Positions 45,270 to 52,161 of a stretch of 64,000 nucleotides of DNA are shown in pieces. A program made the translations under genes and the position numbers. The notes beneath the pieces are model-generated. The model was not told the origin of the DNA, did no database searches, and saw only the letters and a list, made by a program, of their open reading frames with translations. The stretch spans positions 434,001 to 498,000 of the forward strand of contig CAXXJQ010000006.1 in the NCBI GenBank assembly GCA_963665045.2, read 5' to 3'. The DNA comes from JAFGRU01 sp016934985 (GTDB lineage Bacteria > Desulfobacterota > Desulfuromonadia > Desulfuromonadales > JAAYDE01). Each line of letters opens with the position of its first letter. The first letter of the stretch is position 1.

Positions 45270-45569
45270 ATGGAAAAATTAGATCCCATCACGCCAGGCG
45301 AAATTCTTTTAGAAGAATTTTTGAAACCCATTGGAATCAGCCAATACCGCCTGGCCAAAGAAATTGGTGTTCCCGCCCAGCGCATCAGTGAGATCGTCTT
45401 AAATAAGCGTTCTATAACAGCAGATACCGATTTGCGCTTGTGCAAATTCTTTGGCTTATCCAACGGATATTGGCTGCGTGCTCAAGCCGCCTATGATACG
45501 GAAGTCGCCGAACGCAAACTCGGCCCATTGCTCGCCAAGATCAAACCCTGGTCTGACCACGCGGCTTGA
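45270..45569 (+). CDS. higA: HigA antitoxin (XRE-family regulator)
   Basis: A 99-residue DNA-binding antitoxin. It begins MEKLDPITPGEILLEEFLKP, the conserved HigA/VapI opening, followed by a helix-turn-helix (GISQYRLAKEIGVPAQRISE, IVLNKRSIT) and the family's FFGLSNGYWLRAQAAYDTEV block. It should bind and neutralise HigB and repress the promoter at 44764-44792. AAGGAG lies nine bases before the ATG. Because of the insert upstream, higA may be less tightly co-expressed with higB than usual. Confidence 0.94.
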   Translation: MEKLDPITPGEILLEEFLKPIGISQYRLAKEIGVPAQRISEIVLNKRSITADTDLRLCKFFGLSNGYWLRAQAAYDTEVAERKLGPLLAKIKPWSDHAA

Positions 45570-45631
45570 GTAGATAGGATTAATTGGGAGAGTGGCGCTA
45601 ATTCCCCTATTTCTTTCCGCGTTTTCCTATT

Positions 45632-45658
45632 GGGGTTAGGTATACTGTCCCCATAACT
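45632..45658 (+). repeat. REP-like element, copy near higA
   Basis: GGGGTTAG...CTGTCCCCATAACT, matching the element at 47745-47771 in 26 of 27 positions and in the same orientation. Confidence 0.7.
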
Positions 45659-45673
45659 CCTGCAGACCTAGAG

Positions 45674-45715
45674 AAAAGATTATTCCTGTATAAAAAGGGG
45701 CGCGCCCCTGGTTTC
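45674..45715 (+). repeat. 42-bp direct repeat, right copy, flanking higBA
   Basis: Second copy of the 44701-44742 repeat, 40 of 42 bases identical. The pair encloses about 930 bp with the higBA promoter, both genes and the insert. Confidence 0.85.
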
Positions 45716-45735
45716 TTATTTTCCCCGCAAAGCAA

Positions 45736-45775
45736 AAAAAGCAAGACAGATCTGACTGACTCTGCCTTGCTTTTT
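45736..45775. terminator. Bidirectional terminator
   Basis: AAAAAGCAAG (45736-45745) pairs with CTTGCTTTTT (45766-45775), with an inner CAG / CTG pair. It can end transcripts from higA (plus) and from the alcohol dehydrogenase (minus). Confidence 0.8.
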
Positions 45776-45908
45776 CATCAACCGGGCCCGGACGGGGGAT
45801 TAGGGAAGCCCGTTTCGGGAGCCCGGCTTCAGCCCGCTTTTCAGTTTTACAATCCTCAAGGCCACGCTCAAACCCCGGGCTATTCTCAGCCCCAGGAGTC
45901 TCCGTGGT

Positions 45909-46964
45909 TTATTTCTCGTAAGGGGTTACGAGCCATTTCAGGCAATTGTCCTTTTTATTGCCGAACACATCATAGCCCTTGACGATATCGTTCAACGGCG
46001 CACGATGGGTGCATAAAAAGTTGGTGTTGATTTTCCCCTGTTGAATAAGATTAATCAATTCCGGGATACGATTGGCGTTCACCAGTCCCATGCTGATGCG
46101 GATATTTTTGATCCACAGGGTGTTCATGGCCAGGGTCTGGGGTTTTTCGAAAACACCGATAATAGAAACGTCGCCGCCCGGCCGGACCGCATCCAAGGCC
46201 AGGTTATAGGTCCCTGTTACGCCGACGGCCTCAATGGTCCGATCTGCGCCACGGCCGTTCGTAAGCTCCCTTATAGCTTCGGGGACATTCACCTTGGCAG
46301 GGTTGAGGCCCATATCTGCCACACCGTTTTTCACAGCGGCATCCAAGCGTTCCTGGATCATATCAACGGCAATAACGCGCGCCGGTCCCCACAACTTTGC
46401 CGTTGCCATGGCACACATGCCCACCGGCCCGGCGCCCATGACTGCCACCGTGTCCCCAGGTTCGATATGGGCATTTTCAGCGCCGAAGTATCCCGTTGAC
46501 AGGATATCACCGACAAACAACACATCCTCTTCGGTCAAACCTTCGGGAATGGAAAACATGCCGAGATTGGCATGGGGAACCCTGACGTATTCGGCCTGGC
46601 AGCCGTCGATCATATAGCCGAAAATCCAGCTTCCCGTCGTGCAATGGGAGTAAATTCCCCTCACGCAGTAAAAGCATTCGCCACACTGGGTGACACAGGA
46701 CACGGCAACCCGGTCACCGACCTTGGAGTTTCTGACCGCCGGTCCCACCGCGACGACCTCTCCGACGAATTCATGGCCGATGATCCGTGGCGCCTCCACT
46801 TCCGGCATACCTCCTTGCCAGATATGAATGTCGGTGCCGCAAATGGTGGAGGTTGTCACACGGACAATCGCATCGTCGGGTTCAAGAATTTGGGGCATGG
46901 GAGCGTCTTCAATGCCGATTTTGCCTGGTCCCCGGTACACAAGAGCTTTCATTGTTTCTGCCAT
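45909..46964 (-). CDS. Zinc-dependent medium-chain alcohol dehydrogenase
   Basis: A 351-residue cytoplasmic oxidoreductase. The catalytic zinc site is in STICGTDIHIW and RIIGHEFVGEV, the structural zinc site in CGECFYCVRGIYSHC (four Cys), and the NAD(P) Rossmann motif in VAVMGAGPVGMCAM followed by VIAVDMIQERL. It resembles the threonine/secondary alcohol dehydrogenase branch. GGAGGAAAATGAA precedes ATG 46964. It follows the DUF2294 gene by about 150 bases with a strong hairpin and U-run between them, so it is either separately transcribed or reached by read-through. Confidence 0.93.
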   Translation of the reverse strand: MAETMKALVYRGPGKIGIEDAPMPQILEPDDAIVRVTTSTICGTDIHIWQGGMPEVEAPRIIGHEFVGEVVAVGPAVRNSKVGDRVAVSCVTQCGECFYCVRGIYSHCTTGSWIFGYMIDGCQAEYVRVPHANLGMFSIPEGLTEEDVLFVGDILSTGYFGAENAHIEPGDTVAVMGAGPVGMCAMATAKLWGPARVIAVDMIQERLDAAVKNGVADMGLNPAKVNVPEAIRELTNGRGADRTIEAVGVTGTYNLALDAVRPGGDVSIIGVFEKPQTLAMNTLWIKNIRISMGLVNANRIPELINLIQQGKINTNFLCTHRAPLNDIVKGYDVFGNKKDNCLKWLVTPYEK

Positions 46965-47008
46965 TTCATTTTCCTCCTTGTTTTAGATTTACTTGGACTT
47001 GTGAAAGC

Positions 47009-47068
47009 AAAAAAAAAGACCCATATTTTTATTGCCGTTTAATTTTCGGCATAAAAACACAGGTCTTT
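47009..47068 (-). terminator. Long terminator hairpin between the DUF2294 gene and the dehydrogenase
   Basis: On the minus strand AAAGACC...GGTCTTT with an inner TTTTTATGCCG / CGGCAATAAAAA stem is followed by a T-run (complement of 47009-47017). It can end the DUF2294 transcript or attenuate dehydrogenase expression. Confidence 0.8.
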
Positions 47069-47111
47069 CTTGAAGCCACCGTTGCGGGTTCTTCGCGATC
47101 TACCTAATTTA

Positions 47112-47486
47112 TTACTTGGATATTCCCTGGTCGGTCAGGATGCGGTCGAAGACCACCACATGTATCCAGAAATCCTTTTCCGGTTCAATATCATAGGTTT
47201 GATGAATCATCTTGGCCTGAAGTAATTTTTCAAAATATGGAACATTATCGATGGAGTGCTGTTTGGCAACCTGCATTCTGGCGGCCCTAACGACTTCCTT
47301 TCCGGAAGCGGTCTCAACAATGTACAGTTCGGGGTCGGTCAGAAACTTTTCGCCCCTGATGATGAGCATATCTTCCCAGATAATAATCTTTGTATAGTCA
47401 ACGCCCTTGCCCAGCTTTTTTTTGAAATATTGCTCCATATAGAGCTTTAACTCGTGCTGCATTTTTTTGCGTTGACGGTCGTCCAT
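47112..47486 (-). CDS. DUF2294 family protein
   Basis: A 124-residue cytoplasmic protein matching DUF2294: N-terminal helix MDDRQRKKMQHELKLYMEQY, then KKKLGKGVDYTKIIIWEDML, the family's G-x-G...V-x-D-M-(L/I) pattern, and a C-terminal VVVFDRIL. Members are known from anaerobes and Firmicutes; function is unsettled. The start at 47486 is fixed by GGAGG four bases upstream; the longer frame to 47558 would translate the leader hairpin. The gene is preceded by a terminator-like element (47513-47572), suggesting attenuation. Confidence 0.75.
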   Translation of the reverse strand: MDDRQRKKMQHELKLYMEQYFKKKLGKGVDYTKIIIWEDMLIIRGEKFLTDPELYIVETASGKEVVRAARMQVAKQHSIDNVPYFEKLLQAKMIHQTYDIEPEKDFWIHVVVFDRILTDQGISK

Positions 47487-47512
47487 GTTTCCTCCAAGCG
47501 GGAAGCAGTCTA

Positions 47513-47572
47513 AAACAAAAAAACCAATATTTACGCCATCAGTTTCGAAACTGAGCACATAAACATTGGTTT
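47513..47572 (-). promoter_or_regulatory. Terminator-like leader element upstream of the DUF2294 gene
   Basis: On the minus strand AAACCAAT (47565-47572) pairs with ATTGGTTT (47521-47528), enclosing the perfect 16-bp palindrome TCAGTTTCGAAACTGA (47539-47554), and is followed by TTTTGTTTT. It lies 27 bases before the start codon, as in attenuators or riboswitch expression platforms. A GC-rich segment just upstream (about 47575-47605) could be a sensing part, but I recognise no class. Confidence 0.65.
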
Positions 47573-47984
47573 CCGCAGGGCCACCCAGAAGGTTTCCCTA
47601 TTGCCCACCATTATGTCGCTATCTGACTATCACATATATTTTTTTTTCGCAATTAATTTTTCTTTAAATCACTGGCTAACCCTGCCGCATTCCTGGAAAT
47701 ATTAAATTGGGGGATGTCCGTATTTTGTTCCGCGTTTCTCTCTTGGGGTTAGGTATACTGTCCCCAGAACTCTGGGCGGGGCATGTCGGATAGCCTTTAA
47801 CGATAAACCTCATGATTCGCCGAAAAAGTGAGAAATCGCCGCAAACAAATACGCAGGAGACGTGCGCCTAATCACAGGCTATCAGGCTAACTATTTATTT
47901 TTCAAAGAGAAATATTTTTCCTTGACGTGGCTAATATAGAATGTCCCTGGCTGCCCTACTTGAATCTGCCATGTCCCCGGAAAT
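47573..47984. other. Intergenic stretch downstream of the methyltransferase gene
   Basis: About 410 bases with no gene. It holds the upstream region of the DUF2294 leader, an AT-rich tract (47625-47700) and the left 27-bp inverted repeat at 47745-47771. Confidence 0.5.
47745..47771 (+). repeat. REP-like repeat, left border of the Z1/methyltransferase operon
   Basis: GGGGTTAG...CTGTCCCCAGAACT. The inverted copy at 51804-51830 matches at 26 of 27 positions. The two face each other across the three-gene operon 47985-51477. Confidence 0.8.
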
Positions 47985-49163
47985 CTAAGCCTCTTTCTCA
48001 AAAACCATGACATGCTCGGTACGCATTCGCTTCGTTAGGTTCGATTTTCCCCCGTTCAATAAAGGCATATAGCGACGGTTCTCAGGGATTTCCCGCACAG
48101 TTTGCTCACCAACACTAAAGCCACTACGCTTTGCCGCCGCAATTAACAAGTCTGAATTTCGTATTTCATGCCCTTTAATGGTTGAATTCCCGATAACGTA
48201 AGTTGCTTTACTACTCGGCTTCAATACCCTAAACGCTTCGTTAGTAAGCGTACATAAGTCTCTATAGTACCGTAAAAGGATACGCTTATTTTTATCACCT
48301 ACATCGGGATGCAGCACGGAGAGAAAATCACAAAGCGCCTCTTCAATTCTACAATTATCGACGTTTTCTGTCCCGACTGAACGGGCACGAATTTTCCCAA
48401 GTTCAGAAACATTAAACCCAAACCAAACCAGCGACAGTCTATGGCCGCGCATGTAATCTATTGCATTCAGATACGGAGGAGATGTAACGATACAATCAAT
48501 AGAACAATCTGCAACGCGGCCCATTCTTCGTGCGTCTCCACGATACGTTTTAACATCTGCTTTGATACTGTCCGTTTGTAAAGCGGAAAGTACGTGTTCG
48601 AGTGATACTGGTAACGCCTTAAAAACATCGAAATCATTTTCGGTAATCGTTCGATGAGGCCTGCTATGGGCAGTATCCCTTGCCAAAGATGCCTTTGGCT
48701 CTTTGGTAACAATTAGCCTGGAAACAGCAATCTTCAGGACAGCAATAATTTTCTTATTTGATATGAAAGGGCGAGCCGTGAGAAAATAACTCAGAATGCG
48801 CAACTGGGCTTTCTGTTTAGGTGCAAACCAAAAATTTATATATTTTTGCGTTTCATCATCCTCGTCTATCCAAGGCAAAAAAACGCTATTCTCATTAATG
48901 CAATGACACAGTGAAAGTAATTTTTCACACGCATTCCGAACGCTGTCCTCTTTCACGTGTGTTCCATTAGCTCTCGATATCATGCATGCCAGCGGGTCCA
49001 AGTCATAACCGATAGCAGATAGCCCCAGTCTGGCCGCAGTGCCTAACACCATTCCAGAGCCAGACATCGGGTCAAGTACAACGAAATTACTCGGAAGATT
49101 TGCCAGCCCGTTGAGAGCTATCTCAGGCGCCATTCTTGCTGGAAATGGATGAACGTAGATCAT
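47985..49163 (-). CDS. DNA methyltransferase (N4/N6 amino-methylase type)
   Basis: A 392-residue SAM-dependent methyltransferase. It opens MIYVHPFPARMAPEIAL, then motif I VLDPMSGSGMV (31-39), an acidic motif II GYDLDPLA, a central variable region (about 65-205) and the catalytic motif IV TSPPYLNAIDY (227-237). TSPPY marks amino-group (N4-cytosine or N6-adenine) methylation. Motif I precedes motif IV, the alpha/gamma order. It starts two bases after the stop of the 152-residue gene and is third in a tight operon behind a Z1-type ATPase. Expected role: protective methylation in a restriction-like system. The target sequence is unknown. Confidence 0.88.
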   Translation of the reverse strand: MIYVHPFPARMAPEIALNGLANLPSNFVVLDPMSGSGMVLGTAARLGLSAIGYDLDPLACMISRANGTHVKEDSVRNACEKLLSLCHCINENSVFLPWIDEDDETQKYINFWFAPKQKAQLRILSYFLTARPFISNKKIIAVLKIAVSRLIVTKEPKASLARDTAHSRPHRTITENDFDVFKALPVSLEHVLSALQTDSIKADVKTYRGDARRMGRVADCSIDCIVTSPPYLNAIDYMRGHRLSLVWFGFNVSELGKIRARSVGTENVDNCRIEEALCDFLSVLHPDVGDKNKRILLRYYRDLCTLTNEAFRVLKPSSKATYVIGNSTIKGHEIRNSDLLIAAAKRSGFSVGEQTVREIPENRRYMPLLNGGKSNLTKRMRTEHVMVFEKEA

Positions 49164-49165
49164 AA

Positions 49166-49624
49166 TTAGTTTTTATTCGTAATTTTTATTCTAAGTTTGT
49201 CAAATGTTGACCGACGACTCACTTTATATTCGAGTATACCGTTTCGCCCTTTAACTTGGTACATTGTTTTTAATCGCCGGCGAACTGAAATGCATTGCTG
49301 TTCCTCAACAGTACTATCCCACATCTTTCTTAATTCATCCAAATTCAAGCCTACCACTCCATCACGACCACATATCAGACAGGTAAAGCAATCTCCATAA
49401 GCCAAGAAAAGTTTTTGCATAGCCTCTTGATGAGAACAACAGAAATTGAACATCCAAGGCCCTTTTCGTTTCGTCGAAAGTTTCAAATAGATAGGAATTC
49501 GACCGGCCAGGAGGTAGTATCCAGTTCCGAGATCCGCTATTCGTTCTATTGTCACAGGCTCCTCGATGCTTTCGAATAGCAACACAAAAAAGGAGCCATG
49601 ATATCGTGCCGTATCTGAGATCAT
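49166..49624 (-). CDS. Protein of unknown function in the Z1/methyltransferase operon (candidate nuclease)
   Basis: I do not recognise a named family in this 152-residue protein. Its centre, IPIYLKLSTKRKGPWMFNF (43-61), and CFTCLICGRDGVVGLNLDEL (79-98) look like conserved structural blocks. A strand pair with Lys48 and Lys52 after acidic residues (E18, E21-22, E27, D31) would fit a compact PD-(D/E)xK-type nuclease, but the motif is not clean. The C-terminus is basic (ISVRRRLKTMY, DKLRIKITNKN). Its ATG overlaps the Z1 gene stop (ATGA) and it ends two bases before the methyltransferase start, so the three are translated together. Confidence 0.8.
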   Translation of the reverse strand: MISDTARYHGSFFVLLFESIEEPVTIERIADLGTGYYLLAGRIPIYLKLSTKRKGPWMFNFCCSHQEAMQKLFLAYGDCFTCLICGRDGVVGLNLDELRKMWDSTVEEQQCISVRRRLKTMYQVKGRNGILEYKVSRRSTFDKLRIKITNKN

Positions 49625-51477
49625 CGTCTATTCTGAATAAATTTGATAGCCCCGCCTTTAATTTTATAGAAGAGGCGAGCTCTCCCATTTTCATTGTAAT
49701 AAACTTTAAGGTGATGACGGGCATCGGGTAACTCACTACGAGCATATTCGTTAGTTGCAAAGATGCCTTTTGTTCGTCGGATATTTTGTTTCTCTTCATC
49801 GGTATATTTACTTGCTGAAGTGCCGAAACCACTTGGATCATGGAATGAAATCAAACGTGACCCTGGTATTATCTCTTGTCTTAGATATTCGTAGACGTAG
49901 CGGGGAAACTGGGACAAACTAAAATTGTCAATAAGGCCCGCGAGGACTTCTAAATCGTCACGATCTTGCCTTTTAAAAAGTGAACGAACCTGTTCGTCAT
50001 CGTAATCAAACAAGGCAAAAGACATTTCCCCGCCCTCAAAATCGACGCTAGATCTATCGATTGAGGCTGGAGATGTGGGAGTCGTTTTATGATCGGAAAG
50101 CCAAACCGGGGCACCGGCACCACTCCTCATGGCTTCCAAAGCAAGCTTGTGAAAAGCAAAACACTTGCTCCAATTGCCCATCAACGTTTCAGGTATCCAA
50201 AGCTGAAAATATTTTTTGTAACTCTCTCTCGGCCCGAACATTCGAGCCCGCTGGATGTAAGTATCTTGTGAGAATTTCCCCTTCACTGTACGTGTGAAAT
50301 ACATCGATAACAGGTTGTCAAAAGTGACCCCTCTAGAGATAATATTTCCGCCGACCCCAAATGAAAAAAGACTTGTGGGCTTGGCAATTTCCGCAACCTT
50401 GCCAGGTTGCGGGTTGGTCGAATTTATTTCTACCAAGGTATTACGTCTAATGTTTTTCAGCACAAAAACCCCTATGGAGTCAGGATCATCCTGTGAGTAA
50501 ATTGCAGCAATTTTCCAAAGTTTTTTCCGTAGGCGCTCAAATCCTGTGTTTTCCACGTTAGAAAGCGTGGCTAGAGTTGATTGAATTAGCTTAAGGTCAT
50601 CTGCGTGCTCAACACGTTTGCCGCTTGTATGTACGAGCATAGTAAAATTTTCCTGCCTCCCCATGCAGTGAAGCTCAGCGACGCCACAAAGAAAATGTAA
50701 GATAGCTTTTTGTATTTCGTTTTTTTCGTCCCCCTCGTCAGCTGAAAATGTGTGCAGTCTATAGGCGCATTTCTCACTATGCGGAAAAAAGAAATCTTGT
50801 CCAACATATTTCGGATGCGGTGCGAAATCCACCCAGCGCTCACTTTCATTTTGAAACGTGTTGTTCAGATTTAGTCGTGCAGGTGTTGCCGTTACTCCAA
50901 TATATACCCCATCGTCGCCGATCAAGTTTGATATTAGCTTGTTAATTTTTGACTTATCGTGCTGAGGACGATTCACGTTCCCATCTGGTGAAGCGTAATC
51001 AGCCTCGTCATCGATTACAATTAGCTCCGATTCTAGTCTTAGAAATTCAATAAGCTTCTCCAGGTCGCGGGCGTTTTTCTTACAAAACACGACCCAATTT
51101 TGACCTTTGAGGTGTTGTGGGTCGGGTGGAAGCTCACTAAACCGCTTTGGTGAAGGATTTAGGCCGGAGGTTCGAAAGCGCTTCAAACTTTGATCAAGGA
51201 GATCAACGCTATCCGTCAGCAGATTTATGATGATCGGGTATCCATGGTCGAGCAGTTTCGCGTTCAATGCTATCATCATTTCTGTCTTACCGCTCTGAGG
51301 TTCGCCAAAAACAACAAATGATCGGGATTCTTTTTGCTTTAGGTTGCTGATGGTTTGCTCAACTGTTGCCTCAATGGAAGATGCGTCGAACCCTCGTTCC
51401 CGAAGTGACTTTATGCGATCATCGTACTGACAATTATCTGACCTCCCAACAATCTGTGACCAATCAATATTTGTCAT
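49621..51477 (-). CDS. Z1 domain protein, helicase-like ATPase
   Basis: A 618-residue protein. The N-terminal ATPase has Walker A FGEPQSGKTEMM (GEPQSGKT at 58-65), Walker B ELIVIDDEADYAS (DDEAD 156-160), and a motif-III-like GVTATPARL (194-202). The second half has the Z1 signature GGNIISRGVTFDNLLSMYFT and YIQRARMFGPRESY, with the QRARMFG of helicase motif VI at 409-415. Z1 proteins are superfamily-2-type ATPases found in bacterial restriction and defence islands, including with MORC ATPases. Here the gene leads an operon with a small unknown protein and a DNA methyltransferase. It is visibly AT-richer than its neighbours, suggesting horizontal transfer. Confidence 0.88.
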   Translation of the reverse strand: MTNIDWSQIVGRSDNCQYDDRIKSLRERGFDASSIEATVEQTISNLKQKESRSFVVFGEPQSGKTEMMIALNAKLLDHGYPIIINLLTDSVDLLDQSLKRFRTSGLNPSPKRFSELPPDPQHLKGQNWVVFCKKNARDLEKLIEFLRLESELIVIDDEADYASPDGNVNRPQHDKSKINKLISNLIGDDGVYIGVTATPARLNLNNTFQNESERWVDFAPHPKYVGQDFFFPHSEKCAYRLHTFSADEGDEKNEIQKAILHFLCGVAELHCMGRQENFTMLVHTSGKRVEHADDLKLIQSTLATLSNVENTGFERLRKKLWKIAAIYSQDDPDSIGVFVLKNIRRNTLVEINSTNPQPGKVAEIAKPTSLFSFGVGGNIISRGVTFDNLLSMYFTRTVKGKFSQDTYIQRARMFGPRESYKKYFQLWIPETLMGNWSKCFAFHKLALEAMRSGAGAPVWLSDHKTTPTSPASIDRSSVDFEGGEMSFALFDYDDEQVRSLFKRQDRDDLEVLAGLIDNFSLSQFPRYVYEYLRQEIIPGSRLISFHDPSGFGTSASKYTDEEKQNIRRTKGIFATNEYARSELPDARHHLKVYYNENGRARLFYKIKGGAIKFIQNRR

Positions 51478-51803
51478 CTAAACTCCTTCCTTTAAATGAA
51501 GACGGTATGTGAAAAAGGGGTCATCCATGATAAGTAAAGTCAAGGGGGAAACGGAGATTTCCCTTAGCCTCGCGGGTGTCTCCCGATGGCCTGTTTCTTT
51601 TAACCCTTCATGCCATCCGATCTTTTTTATCTATTCTCATGGTCCGCCGCTCAGGCGACCAGACATCCATTTGCCTTCTTTGGGAATACTACCCCGCCAC
51701 GGAAGATTGAGTTTGGGCCAACCCGCCGACTTCGAAACAGATTTCAGTTGTGCAACATCTCTCCATGCCCACAAAGTCCCCTGATTCTGCAAAGCCCGTG
51801 GGA

Positions 51804-51830
51804 AGTTCTGGGGACAGTATATCTAACCCC
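51804..51830 (-). repeat. REP-like repeat, right border of the Z1/methyltransferase operon
   Basis: Reverse-complement copy of 47745-47771, one mismatch in 27. It is followed within 15 bases by a GGGGACAGATTTATTT element. Confidence 0.8.
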
Positions 51831-51842
51831 ACCAGAAGAAAC

Positions 51843-51860
51843 GGGGACAGATTTATTTTC
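51843..51860 (+). repeat. REP-like GGGGACAGATTTATTT element
   Basis: GGGGACAGATTTATTTTC at 51843-51860, the same core as at 52046 and, with one change, at 44066. Confidence 0.6.
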
Positions 51861-51872
51861 CGAGATTCATAA

Positions 51873-51910
51873 ACAAAAAACCGCCGGTGTCTTTCGACGC
51901 CAAGCGGTTT
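51873..51910 (-). terminator. Terminator of the ThyX-like gene
   Basis: On the minus strand AAACCGC (51904-51910) pairs with GCGGTTT (51878-51884), with an inner GTC-GAAA-GAC hairpin, followed by a T-run. It is about 250 bases past the ThyX-like stop. Confidence 0.8.
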
Positions 51911-52045
51911 CTTATTAAATCCAAATTTTCTGTCCGAAAAGCCACGCCAGCCTCCGGGAATTAAATTACACCTTCATTAAAATTTTGTCAAAAAAGAAAA
52001 CCTGTCGACGGTCAATTGTCACTGGATCGGAGTTCCGCGAGAAAA

Positions 52046-52065
52046 GGGGACAGATTTATTTTTCC
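52046..52065 (+). repeat. REP-like GGGGACAGATTTATTT element
   Basis: GGGGACAGATTTATTTTTCC at 52046-52065, preceded by AAAA as in the other copies. Confidence 0.6.
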
Positions 52066-52161
52066 CAGGGAACCCCACTGAGAGATATAACCCACTATAC
52101 TGCACAGGAGTGGGGGAACTCAAAAAATACGACATCACCAAATATATTAAATCCGCAAAGA

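Larger units (their letters stand above)
51478..52161. other. Intergenic stretch between the ThyX-like gene and the Z1 operon
   Basis: About 680 bases. No credible gene is present; a 91-codon plus-strand frame at 51509-51784 has no ribosome-binding site. It holds the promoter region of the Z1 operon, the right 27-bp inverted repeat (51804-51830), two GGGGACAGATTTATTT elements and the ThyX terminator. The plus-strand phrase PPRKIEFGPTRR near 51690 faintly recalls the start of REP-associated transposases, too weak to call. Confidence 0.5.

Noticed and set aside
51509..51784. 91-codon plus-strand frame near REP-like elements, considered as a transposase remnant
   Set aside because: Only a faint resemblance in another frame to REP-associated transposase N-termini; no HUH or Tyr motif is visible.
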